DNA of 33,316 nt, taken from positions 1 to 33,316 of the forward strand of contig CANFSD010000004.1 of the NCBI GenBank assembly GCA_947449515.1, given 5' to 3'. Source of the DNA: Bacteroidota bacterium (GTDB taxonomy: Bacteria; Bacteroidota; Bacteroidia; UKL13-3). Shown here piece after piece: positions 9,401 to 16,002 of the stretch. A program made the translations under genes and the position numbers. Positions within the stretch are counted from its first letter, which is position 1; every line of letters starts with the position of its first letter. The notes under the pieces were generated by a model that was not told where the DNA came from, searched no databases, and saw only the letters and a program-made list of their open reading frames with translations.

Positions 9401-9954
9401 ACTGGACTGGTTCCGTTTTTGGAATAAATACCAGGATAGGCTCCAAATCTAATTTCTGAATTGGTAATATAAGGGGAGGCCAAACCTGTTAGCGCAATTG
9501 ACCCAAAAACACCACTCGTAACACTACCAGCATATTCAATGATTGCATTGTTTACAATAGGACCCGAAACATAGTTGCCATTTGCATCTACCGAGGTAAC
9601 ACTTGAATTGGCTCCAAAGGAAATACCTCCCCAGAAACCTGCACTTGGGCTGTTCGTATTTGCGGTAAAGGTAATAGGTGCAATTGAAGTACCATTTGCC
9701 TTTAGTTGACCTAAAATCAACATGCTTACGTTAGCATTAAATTTAACAGTAACACCAGGGTTAATGGTTAGTGTAAATCCATTTGACATTACCAAATTAC
9801 CTGTAACAATATAGGGGCTTCCAGCCAATGTTAAGGTTGAATCAGCGTTTAGCACTCCGCTAATATTGGTTTGGGCGCTGCTAATTAAATGCTGCGCACT
9901 TAAAATTAACAATAATGAAAAACGAACAATAGTTCTGGTAAATTTTGAATCCAT
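3490..9954 (-). CDS. Giant T9SS-exported surface protein with beta-helix, IPT/TIG and 14 PKD-like tandem domains
   Basis: A 2154-residue secreted protein. Residues 1-28 form a signal peptide ending in ISSAQ. Residues about 30-475 look like a right-handed parallel beta-helix (recurring NNxI, GxGI patterns). Residues about 480-575 resemble a fibronectin type III fold. Two IPT/TIG domains follow (about 577-655 and 657-733, each with xxFSPxxxxxG and GTNFT), then a short Ig-like unit (734-803). Fourteen PKD-like domains span residues 807-1983. A PKD domain containing YFGDGDSS lies near 2010-2045. The last ~85 residues are a T9SS type A sorting domain (TPNPFSGETKISF, DLTGRMV, ending FIRLVQTEQQ). 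It is expected on the cell surface or in the medium, perhaps as an adhesin; no catalytic site is evident. A single intact frame and a terminator at 3434-3474 argue it is functional. The substrate or partner is unknown. Confidence 0.93.
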   Translation of the reverse strand: MDSKFTRTIVRFSLLLILSAQHLISSAQTNISGVLNADSTLTLAGSPYIVTGNLVMSNGFTLTINPGVTVKFNANVSMLILGQLKANGTSIAPITFTANTNSPSAGFWGGISFGANSSVTSVDANGNYVSGPIVNNAIIEYAGSVTSGVFGSIALTGLASPYITNSEIRFGAYPGIYSKNGTSPVYIKNTYVHDCAAGTSTGSYTNSAAGINIQTSTNATTIDNCMISKNTGAGIAVVNNSAFFARITNNQIFQNNNSVTGNGGGIYYNCRAKILNNKIYKNTATTGAGVYSITNISTLSGGSLSSNFIFGNSGTNGSGFFGAMDSATKNVFAYNSAVNDILKVNRNQYNNHNQYINNSAPIVLNYTGTFNTLALNRNAFSNNKSGSTNTAMVKFEGTYPSSAIENNFMSNTGFTYFMQLLNNDNTIIAPVQNCFWKTTGVLSSSAIQAIVYDVLDDINQGQINFSPYQTNPRLDCPISAVIQPLKAIIGDSVLVYWNRKTGEDLAGYKIYYGGTAAGIFAKSVNVVNDTFCKISVLENIDSIGVSAFTTAATQTSADFISGTQSWYTFADWDKPLNPTLVSFSPKTAKTGDTITITGTNFTGANVVNFGGVPSSYNIVNTPSIIKAVVSTGASGNVFVQTPVGGVTLSGFTYLAVPNIISFSPNSIGVGKTVFIRGTNFTTASFVSFGGLPAAGFIITGDTLISATLGSGNSGDIIVINAFGSDTISGFNFCTPYSLNLGDTTAVCGDSVILDVTTNYASYIWSTGETTSSIYAKKNMAYSVQVLDEFGCPSSDNTLVILNKVPKPIVSGRAALCAGTSASYKTPKNSGRTYNWTITGGAITAGQATDSVYVTWGAAGTGTLQVSDSVDATGCFAISSVYNVSINENPNPVILGKDSVCASSFQSYKIPNATGHVCQWTLTGGTIITGQGTDSIYVSWGAAGLRTMSVSDSNTVTGCKGNSTVKDIRILANPTPLVIGSNRACAGSTYGYSTSQVAGHTYTWTVNNGVIVSGQGTSAINVTWNVGVTFGTLNVSDSLNATGCKGRSSNLVVTVNPLPSPVISGPSQVCASSNTMFTTNKIAGMSYQWTVTGGVISSGQNSDTVYVTWGAAGAGTLVVTDSINATGCKGSTLPFNVFINAVPTPGVTGKDSVCANSSAFYQTSLALGHAYEWIVNGGTIVSGQGTESILVSWTLPGTGNISLKDSNTTSGCVGISPSLTVSILPVPNPIIAGPVALCASSNASYSTSSNTGRYYVWTVTGGVINSGQGTSTINITWNTGIPMGTLTVLDSVIATGCKGLSAQTDVILNALPTPVIAGLNSVCANSATSYITPKNAGHTYRWTISGGVINFGQATDSIRVTWGAAGAGTLTVSDSINASTCKVTTAPFAVTINANPTPVVTGANNVCVSSVKTYTTPSNPGRTYIWTVTNGTIILGQGTSSLTVAWNTAGFGIVNVKDSVNATGCKTTSSNVFVTVNASPTPVVSGLANVCEGASNNYSTPFNNGRIYNWTITGGVITAGAGTSNVTVTWGTAGTGSLVVSDSSISTGCKAFSNSLGVTINPIPAPIVAGRDTVCTGSVKTYSTVSATGHTYKWSVTGGTINFGQGTASIDVNWAAAGVGTVQVRDSINGSSCIGTSPILTVSIQSDPNPVISGPSTLCATNSAAYTTPFNPGRTYLWTATGGNIIAGQGTPNILITWGAAGIGSVVVSDSNNIGGCKTTTAPYTILLVPNPTPVITGANTVCDGSFQNYTTPSNTGRAYVWKISGGSIIAGQGTASVDVLWGTIGTGTLSVSDSVIGSGCMATTPDYLVSIVASPAPIITGSSMVCLNATATYTTPNNTGRVYTWMVTGGTILSGQGTSSIDVLWGALGSGSVSVTDSVIATGCKSQTLPFMVSIGVNPTALISGANIVCANAVINYGTIANPNRTYIWTPIGGTVIAGQGTANVQVAWANSGNTSIYLLDSMNGTGCKAVASRNLIVNLLPSAYFSLFQSGGAVTLNPSQSGMNYKWYFGDGDSSTFGVPTHFYALNGLYTVQLHITSKAGCSSDSSMDLDMTQVGLQDLFAANFGMKATPNPFSGETKISFVLNTTAKVSLDVFDLTGRMVHSIVNKEVLHAGQMEYVFDANQAGTAAAVYMLRLQIGDQSQFIRLVQTEQQ
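4006..7536 (-). repeat. 14 tandem ~252 bp repeats encoding PKD-like domains
   Basis: Fourteen consecutive units inside the giant gene. By hand count eleven are 84 residues, two (the 3rd and 6th) are 85, and the last is 83. Each starts PxxxGxxxVC, contains YxW, GGxIxxGQGT, a V/I-x-W-G segment and DSxxxTGCK, and ends NPxP. Two cysteines, near unit positions 10 and 68, are conserved in every unit and suit one disulfide per domain. The 2nd unit has an extra cysteine in GHVCQW where others have an aromatic residue. Units 1-3 and 4-6 pair as triplets (see findings). Confidence 0.92.
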
Positions 9955-10146
9955 ATAGGTACAAATTTATTTTTAAAAAGCTTTGGTTTATAGCATTAAA
10001 CTGAGTTAAAATAACACTCAGGCCAACGCAAAGAATCACGAATCAAAGCTAATGAAAATTATAAAGAATACCATTTTTTATGGCGATTTTGCCCTTTAAG
10101 TATCTTAATAAATACATAAAAATGACCAAAACCAAAGAAAATGAAA

Positions 10147-11316
10147 TTATTGGGCCAATAAATGCCCATACAGTTGAAGTAATTTTTCGGCTTCTAAATG
10201 CCAATTAAATTGGGCTTGGGCAGCCATTAAGTTATTCTTCGAAAGGTTCTTTTGGAGCCTATTATCTAGCAGGATTTGTTTTATTTTATCTGCAATTTCT
10301 GATGCACTTTCTAGATTTACGGCAAAGCCAATTTCAAATTTGTTATTTACATCGGTATAAATTCCCCTGTTACAAAACACAGAAGGCAAACCAATGCACA
10401 TATATTCAAACCATTTGCGTTCATGTGACACCAGCATAGATTCTGGTTGGTTCTTAATGCACAAACCTACTTTACATTTCATGGAAATCTTATAGGCTTC
10501 TGCAGTTTCTAAAAAACCATAAAAGTGAATTTGCTCTTTAATATCGGTCCAAAAAGGAAGGTTTTCAAATGTTGAATGGGTGCGTGATCCAAAATATCCA
10601 ACAAGGTGTAATTCACACACAATACCGTCTTTTTTCAAAAGGTGAATCGCCGCCAAAACTGGATCGATATCGTAATACATATCACGAATCATCCCAACAT
10701 AAAATAGGTGATTACCCGCTAACTCATCACGGTTTTCAACGGCATATGCTTTCCAATCTCTAGGGTCGGCAAAGTTTTGAATAATGGTACATTCCTTTTC
10801 CGAAACAAAAAACTTATTCAAAAATTTTGGATCAGCCACTACAATAATATAATGCATAAACCTTGCTCCAAGTGCCAAAACAACATTGTAGGTTCGAGCC
10901 AAAAACAAACGAAGGCCTTTATTTACCCATGGTTTTAGGAGAATATCATCATAGGTATTTTCGTGAATATCATATATTACTTGCTTACCCAAAATACGCA
11001 ATACCAATCCAAATGGTATCATTTCAGCATCATGCATATGATAAACCTGCGCATCTTCCTTAACGGCTAAGATGAACACTTTAAAAATTGTAATAAAAAA
11101 ACGATAGAATATGTTTTTAGGCATTGAAACCCCTACCACATGAACACCTTGTTTTACAAAATCACCCTCACCAATTGCTATAAGTGTAACATCAAATTGC
11201 TTTGCCAAGGTTACGCATTCTCTGTAAAAAACACGGGTATCCCAAACATGGTGCACAGAAGAAAAATGGCAAACCTTTGCTCGTTTTTTATCTGCTATTT
11301 CACCAATTACTGTCAT
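10147..11316 (-). CDS. Glycosyltransferase, group 4-like (GT-B fold)
   Basis: A 389-residue cytoplasmic glycosyltransferase. The N-terminal half has the GT4-like acceptor domain (VCHFSSVHHVWDTRVFYREC near the start, then VYHMHDAEMIPFG and VIYDIHE). The C-terminal half has a donor-binding domain (HLFYVGMIRD; HLVGYFG; HERKWFEYMCIGLPSVF, in the place of the usual ExxxxG-P donor loop). The ATG at 11316 is preferred: it lies 9 bases after the acyl-CoA dehydrogenase stop, while an upstream TTG at 11325 would add only three residues. It probably builds a surface polysaccharide; donor and acceptor cannot be told. It is probably co-transcribed with the dehydrogenase upstream, which is a functionally odd pairing. 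Confidence 0.85.
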   Translation of the reverse strand: MTVIGEIADKKRAKVCHFSSVHHVWDTRVFYRECVTLAKQFDVTLIAIGEGDFVKQGVHVVGVSMPKNIFYRFFITIFKVFILAVKEDAQVYHMHDAEMIPFGLVLRILGKQVIYDIHENTYDDILLKPWVNKGLRLFLARTYNVVLALGARFMHYIIVVADPKFLNKFFVSEKECTIIQNFADPRDWKAYAVENRDELAGNHLFYVGMIRDMYYDIDPVLAAIHLLKKDGIVCELHLVGYFGSRTHSTFENLPFWTDIKEQIHFYGFLETAEAYKISMKCKVGLCIKNQPESMLVSHERKWFEYMCIGLPSVFCNRGIYTDVNNKFEIGFAVNLESASEIADKIKQILLDNRLQKNLSKNNLMAAQAQFNWHLEAEKLLQLYGHLLAQ

Positions 11317-11325
11317 TAAAAACAA

Positions 11326-12468
11326 CTATTTTAATATAGCTCTTGATATAACCAATTTTTGAATTTCACTTGTTCCCTCTCCAATGGTGCAAAGCTTTGA
11401 ATCACGGTAAAATTTCTCCACTGGAAAATCTTTCGTGTAGCCATATCCACCAAAAACTTGAACGGCTTCATTGCTAACCCAAACAGCTGTTTCGCTGGCA
11501 TAATATTTTGCCATAGCGCCTTCCTTATTTACAGGTAAGTTCTTGTTCTTCCTATCTGCTGCTTGTAAGATTAAGAGTTCTGATGCTTCAATTTTCAAGG
11601 CCATATCAGCCAATTTAAATGATATTCCTTGGAAATTACAGATTGGCTGACCAAACTGTTGTCTTTCTTTTGAGTATTTAAGAGCCGCTTCATAAGCACC
11701 TTTGGCTATCCCTAGAGATAAGGAGGCAATAGAAATTCTGCCGCCATCTAAAACTTTCATCGCTTGCTTAAAGCCGTCTCCTACCTTTCCTAAAATATTG
11801 GCTTTGGGAATTCGGCAATCTTCAAAAATCAACTCAGCCGTTTCGCTTGCGCGCATTCCCAATTTATTTTCTTTTTTACCTCCACTAAATCCAGGTGTTC
11901 CGCGCTCTACAACAAAGGCTGTAATTCCATTGCTGTCTAATAATTCGCCGGTTCGAGCCAAAACCACCACAATTTCACCTGTGATACCATGTGTTATCCA
12001 ATTTTTACTACCATTAAGGATATAAGAATCTCCATCTTCTTTGGCAACACATTGCATTCGCATAGCATCGCTGCCTGTATTGGCTTCTGTTAATCCCCAG
12101 GCGCCTATACTCTCTCCACTAGCCAAACGAGGTAACCATTTCTTCTTTTGTTCCTCATTTCCAAAATACATAATATGTCCTGTACATAAACTGTTGTGGG
12201 CAGCCATGCTTAGGCCTACAGAACCGCACACCTTAGCTAATTCAACAATGGCAGTAACATATTCAAAATAGCCAAAACCAGCCCCACCATATTCTTCAGG
12301 AACCAAAACACCTAACAAACCCAATTTCCCCATTTCTCTGAAAAGGTCAATCGGAAAAATTTGCTTCTCATCCCATTCCATCAAATTTGGTCGAATATTG
12401 CGTTCAGCAAAATCTCGCACCATTTGTGCAATCATGATTTGGTTATCGGTAGTTTCAAAACTTAACAT
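11326..12468 (-). CDS. Acyl-CoA dehydrogenase
   Basis: FAD-dependent acyl-CoA dehydrogenase of 380 residues that introduces the 2,3-double bond in a short- or branched-chain acyl-CoA, passing electrons to electron-transfer flavoprotein. Visible landmarks are WGLTEANTGSDA (substrate/FAD region, about 133-144), the central beta domain with NGSKNWITHG, the C-terminal helical domain with QVFGGYGYTKDFPVEKFYRD, and the catalytic base Glu364 in IGEGTSEIQ. Length and domain order match short-chain/butyryl-CoA type enzymes; exact chain length preference is not decidable. No ETF or other beta-oxidation genes are adjacent. The 106-base gap to the HhH gene upstream suggests a separate transcription unit. 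Confidence 0.93.
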   Translation of the reverse strand: MLSFETTDNQIMIAQMVRDFAERNIRPNLMEWDEKQIFPIDLFREMGKLGLLGVLVPEEYGGAGFGYFEYVTAIVELAKVCGSVGLSMAAHNSLCTGHIMYFGNEEQKKKWLPRLASGESIGAWGLTEANTGSDAMRMQCVAKEDGDSYILNGSKNWITHGITGEIVVVLARTGELLDSNGITAFVVERGTPGFSGGKKENKLGMRASETAELIFEDCRIPKANILGKVGDGFKQAMKVLDGGRISIASLSLGIAKGAYEAALKYSKERQQFGQPICNFQGISFKLADMALKIEASELLILQAADRKNKNLPVNKEGAMAKYYASETAVWVSNEAVQVFGGYGYTKDFPVEKFYRDSKLCTIGEGTSEIQKLVISRAILK

Positions 12469-12574
12469 AAAATGCTATTGTGGTTATACAGCAATTATAG
12501 AACATTTAATTGCTTTCAAGAATGTCAAAAATCAGTAAATGACAAAAGGAGTTGAAAAAAATCTTCCATTCACT

Positions 12575-13291
12575 TTATTTATCTATAACACAGTAGGGTA
12601 AAATTAACTGGTATATGGAGTCATTCACCATTTTTAAGTTTTTCAACTCCTCTACTTGCTTAAATGGCCCATGTTGGATGCGGTAATTTACCAAAGCCTG
12701 CGAAAGTGTGTATTTAAAATAGGGATGTTTTTTTAAGTCGACCAATGCAATTGAATTTAATAAAATTGGTTTTGCCAATTTTGGGTCAAGGGTAATTTTC
12801 CCTTCCAAATCGTAAAGAAAATCCTCCTTAAATCCCCAAATTTCTTTCAATTGATTGAGCGAAGTAAATCCCCCTAAACGTTCACGGTAATTTACAATTC
12901 TGCCCGCTAATACGGGCCCAATTTTAGGCAAACGCACCAATTCAACACTGTCTGCAGTATTGATCTCAATTACCAAAGTTGCTTTCTTTTTTTTGTAGTA
13001 ATCAGAATCGTTATACCTGTTTGGTTTATTTTCAAGAAAGGGCTTTTTAAAATAAGCTGATTTGCTATAAATTTTATGGGCCTCATCAAGCTTGTTTTCG
13101 ACAAATAAATGTTGACCATTATTTAAAACACTGACTTCAATTTTTGGCAAATCGGTATTTGAAAAAGCAGCAAACAAAAAATTGCCAATTTGCATCAATA
13201 CAACCAGCATGGCCAAAGACACAATTCCTTTTCGCTCCTGGTTATTAAAATAAAAATAGGTTTTAATAAAATAACTAAACCTCGTCTTCAT
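12575..13291 (-). CDS. Membrane-anchored helix-hairpin-helix protein (ComEA-like)
   Basis: A 238-residue protein with a short basic N-terminus, one membrane segment at about residues 23-43 and two HhH units in the soluble part. The first begins at INTADSVELVRLPKIGP and includes AGRIVNYRERLGGF (about 110-160). The second is more diverged and covers the C-terminus (about 178-236, with the same A-L-V-N-Y-R-I pattern). ComEA-type HhH units bind DNA non-specifically; in Bacteroidota such proteins are common but mostly uncharacterised. Topology suggests the HhH part is periplasmic. Its start overlaps the end of the 53-residue membrane-protein gene by 17 bases, so translation may be coupled. Confidence 0.85.
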   Translation of the reverse strand: MKTRFSYFIKTYFYFNNQERKGIVSLAMLVVLMQIGNFLFAAFSNTDLPKIEVSVLNNGQHLFVENKLDEAHKIYSKSAYFKKPFLENKPNRYNDSDYYKKKKATLVIEINTADSVELVRLPKIGPVLAGRIVNYRERLGGFTSLNQLKEIWGFKEDFLYDLEGKITLDPKLAKPILLNSIALVDLKKHPYFKYTLSQALVNYRIQHGPFKQVEELKNLKMVNDSIYQLILPYCVIDK

Positions 13292-13436
13292 CTTTTGGTC
13301 GTGGCTTATTAATCTTCGGATTTTTTACAATAAAAAAATACAAAAGAAATACGACTACTCCTGCAAAAAACAATTCGGTCAAAAACCAAAAGGTGAAACT
13401 TGCAGGCTCTGCTGCTACTAAAATTATTTGATTCAT
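13275..13436 (-). CDS. Small single-pass membrane protein (53 residues)
   Basis: A short open frame, ATG at 13436 and TAG at 13275, between and overlapping its two neighbours. The protein starts MNQIILVAAEP, has one strong hydrophobic helix (about residues 14-37, FWFLTELFFAGVVVFLLYFF) and ends in a basic then acidic tail (KNPKINKPRPKDEDEV). Its ATG shares a base with the TAA of the RmlD-like gene (TAATG), and its end runs 17 bases into the HhH gene. This arrangement, the clean membrane helix and the charged C-terminal tail make a real gene likely. I do not recognise the family; no function can be assigned. Confidence 0.7.
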   Translation of the reverse strand: MNQIILVAAEPASFTFWFLTELFFAGVVVFLLYFFIVKNPKINKPRPKDEDEV

Positions 13437-14338
13437 TATTGTGCTTTTAATTGTTGATCCAATAAGGCCAATCCTTCTTCGAAACTTCTAGGATTATAAC
13501 CCAATTCATTGATGGCTTTATCTAACCTAAACCCCGTAATAGGCGGGCGTTTGGCTGGCTGCTTGATTCCTTCGCTGGTAGAAATATTTAAGAGATTTTT
13601 GTCTAATTTCCAAAAGTTTGCAACCCTGTATACCAAATCAAAAACACTCATAAAATCTCTTCCTGAAATATTAAAAATTCCACTGGCTTTTTGTGCTGCA
13701 ATGAGCGCACAACCTTCTGCTAAATCTTCTGCCAAAGTTGGGGTTCTAAATTGATCAGCTACCACATTAATTGGTTTACCACTTTCCAAAGCACCTTTAG
13801 CCCAAAGTACTATGTTACTTCTGCTCATGTCACTCACAATTCCAAATACCAAAACTGTTCTTGCTATTGCCCAACTTTTACTTTCTGCCATCAATAATTC
13901 TTCTGCCTTTAACTTTGACAAACCATAATAACTAATTGGATTAGGCTTTTCCAATTCATCTATCGGACCATGTGTACCTTCAAAAATAAAATCGGTGGAC
14001 AAATGAACCAAATGAGCATTGTTCGCATTGCATGCCTCTATCAAATACCTAACTGCTTCTACATTTAACATATCACACAATTCTTTTTCCGATTCACAGG
14101 CATCTACATTGGTCATGGCAGCAGTATTTATTACCGTATCTGGCTGGTATTTCCCAATTACTTCCAATACCTCTGCTCGTTTGGTAATATCCATCGATTG
14201 GTATTCAAAACCATCCTTATTTCCATACCTGTTTTCGCCTTTTGCAGTGGCAATTAATTGATGCTTTGATTGATTTTTATAATAATCAATTAATTTTTGG
14301 CCCAATAAACCATTACTTCCTGTGATAAGTACTTTCAT
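13436..14338 (-). CDS. RmlD-like SDR reductase (dTDP-4-dehydrorhamnose reductase family)
   Basis: A 300-residue extended short-chain dehydrogenase. The NAD(P) Rossmann motif is at the very N-terminus (TGSNGLLGQ, residues 6-14), NTAAMTNVDACE follows at 71-82, and the catalytic triad is Ser114 (HLSTDFIFEG), Tyr138 and Lys142 (YYGLSK). These features match RmlD/RfbD, which reduces dTDP-4-dehydro-L-rhamnose, but no rmlABC genes are adjacent, so another nucleotide-sugar substrate is possible. I start it at the ATG at 14338 because an upstream TTG at 14398 would prefix 20 basic residues that do not belong to the fold. It is first of a three-gene overlapping set with the small membrane protein and the HhH protein. 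Confidence 0.85.
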   Translation of the reverse strand: MKVLITGSNGLLGQKLIDYYKNQSKHQLIATAKGENRYGNKDGFEYQSMDITKRAEVLEVIGKYQPDTVINTAAMTNVDACESEKELCDMLNVEAVRYLIEACNANNAHLVHLSTDFIFEGTHGPIDELEKPNPISYYGLSKLKAEELLMAESKSWAIARTVLVFGIVSDMSRSNIVLWAKGALESGKPINVVADQFRTPTLAEDLAEGCALIAAQKASGIFNISGRDFMSVFDLVYRVANFWKLDKNLLNISTSEGIKQPAKRPPITGFRLDKAINELGYNPRSFEEGLALLDQQLKAQ

Positions 14339-14561
14339 GAATGAATTGCTGTATTTATGGCGCAATATCCGAAAAAAGAAATGAAAACGTTCCTTCAAAT
14401 ATCCCTAAGAAATGAGCTTTTAGCAAAAAACAATAATAAACAGGGCAAAAGCACCGCAGATAAAGCGCATTAAGAAATTCCTAATTTTAGGATTAAAGAA
14501 GTGAAAAATACAAAAACGCTCAAAATCAGCCTTAAAAACCATTCAATATTTTACAGAAAAA

Positions 14562-14593
14562 CTGCCACTCTGTCATAATATTGCCTATATTTG
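14562..14593 (+). promoter_or_regulatory. Candidate promoter of the miaB operon
   Basis: TATATTTG at 14586-14593 matches TAnnTTTG exactly; a weak CTG at 14562-14564 lies 21 bases upstream in the -33 position. The leader before the ATG at 14616 would be about 17 bases. It sits in the 277-base gap 14339-14615, the longest in the window, where I see no other gene. Confidence 0.5.
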
Positions 14594-14615
14594 TAAGCCC
14601 AATTAATAAGCGCAA

Positions 14616-15998
14616 ATGAAAGGTGTTATTTCAGAAAATATGCCGCTAACGGCAAGCAGAAACCTCTATATTGAAACCTATGGCTGTGCCATGAATTTAG
14701 CAGACAGTGAGGTAGTTGCTTCCATTATGGCCGACCAAAATTTCAAAACAACTAATAATATTGAAGAGGCAGATGTGATTTTTGTAAATACCTGCTCAAT
14801 AAGAGACAATGCCGAGGCGCATATTTGGGGACGACTAAAAGAAATGCGCCCGCACAAAAGAAACAAACCCAATATGATTATTGGCGTTTTAGGCTGCATG
14901 GCAGAACGCTTAAAAACCCAATTACTAGAAAAAGAACAAGTGATTGATTTGGTGGTTGGCCCAGATGCATACCGAGATATTCCGCAATTAATTGCCCAAG
15001 TTGAAGACGGACAAAAGGCTGTAAATACTTTATTATCTAGGGAAGAAACCTATGCAGAAATCTCTCCTGTAAGGTTAAGTTCAAACGGAATTACGGCATT
15101 TATAAGCATCATGCGCGGCTGTGACAATATGTGTTCCTTCTGTGTGGTGCCATTTACCCGCGGAAGAGAAAGAAGCAGAAGTGCCGAATCTATTATTAAA
15201 GAAGCCCTTGAACTTTACCAAGGTGGCTATAAAGAGGTTACCTTATTAGGCCAAAACGTTGATTCCTACAAAGAATTAGATGAAGCTGGAAATACTATTT
15301 GCACCTTTGCCCAATTGCTTGAAAAGGTGGCTCAGATTGCCCCAGACCTACGCGTGCGCTTTAGCAGTTCCCATCCAAAAGACATTACCGACGAGGTATT
15401 GTATACCATGAAAAAGTATAAGAATATTTGCAAGCACATTCATTATCCTATTCAATCGGGAAATACCAGGGTCTTAGAATTAATGAACCGAACTTATGAC
15501 CATGAATGGCTTAAAATGCGTTTGGATAAAATTAAAGAAGTGATCCCTAATTGTGGCATTTCTACAGATTCTATATCTGGCTTTTGCACCGAAACAGAAG
15601 AAGAACACAAAGACACATTAGAATTATTTAGGTATGGCCAATTTAATTTCGCCTATATGTACCAATATAGCGAACGCCCAGGAACACTAGCATCTAGAAG
15701 ATACCCAGATGATATTCCTGCCGATGTAAAACTAAGAAGGTTACAAGAAATCATTTCTCTTCAACACGAAAACAGTAAACGTATTAACGCTGCTTTAGAA
15801 GGTCAAATTGTTACTGTATTAATTGAAGGACTCTCCAAGAAATCGGCAAATGATTTAAGAGGTAGAAGCGACCAGAATGCCATTGTAATTTTCCCGAAAG
15901 AGCATTACGAAAAAGGGCAATATGTAAAAGTGAAAATAGAAAAAAGTACCATCACCAGTTTAATTGGAAAAGTTGTAGAAGTGATACCACACCCATAA
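14616..15998 (+). CDS. miaB: tRNA-2-methylthio-N6-dimethylallyladenosine synthase MiaB
   Basis: Radical-SAM methylthiotransferase that adds the 2-methylthio group to i6A37 in tRNA, acting after MiaA. The 460-residue protein has the N-terminal methylthiotransferase domain with three cluster-binding cysteines (Cys24 in ETYGCAMN, Cys60 in NTCSIRDNA, Cys94 in LGCMAERL). The radical-SAM CxxxCxxC is Cys169, Cys173 and Cys176 (RGCDNMCSFC). A C-terminal TRAM domain covers roughly the last 65 residues. All six cluster ligands are present and the length is normal. A second ATG eight codons in (MPLTASRN) could also serve as start. The next gene begins 4 bases after the stop. Confidence 0.97.
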   Translation: MKGVISENMPLTASRNLYIETYGCAMNLADSEVVASIMADQNFKTTNNIEEADVIFVNTCSIRDNAEAHIWGRLKEMRPHKRNKPNMIIGVLGCMAERLKTQLLEKEQVIDLVVGPDAYRDIPQLIAQVEDGQKAVNTLLSREETYAEISPVRLSSNGITAFISIMRGCDNMCSFCVVPFTRGRERSRSAESIIKEALELYQGGYKEVTLLGQNVDSYKELDEAGNTICTFAQLLEKVAQIAPDLRVRFSSSHPKDITDEVLYTMKKYKNICKHIHYPIQSGNTRVLELMNRTYDHEWLKMRLDKIKEVIPNCGISTDSISGFCTETEEEHKDTLELFRYGQFNFAYMYQYSERPGTLASRRYPDDIPADVKLRRLQEIISLQHENSKRINAALEGQIVTVLIEGLSKKSANDLRGRSDQNAIVIFPKEHYEKGQYVKVKIEKSTITSLIGKVVEVIPHP

Positions 15999-16002
15999 AA
16001 AA

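Noticed and set aside
10010..10146. Possible hairpin (GGC/GCC arms) downstream of the glycosyltransferase as terminator
   Set aside because: Three-base arms and no clear T-tract in the right orientation.
13436..14398. Extension of the RmlD-like protein to a TTG at 14398
   Set aside because: The 20 extra residues are basic and precede the ATG that starts the Rossmann strand exactly where family members begin.
14399..14615. Sigma-54 (-24/-12) promoter for a local target of the activator
   Set aside because: I saw no convincing GG-N10-GC pair in this gap; the TAnnTTTG box explains miaB expression better.
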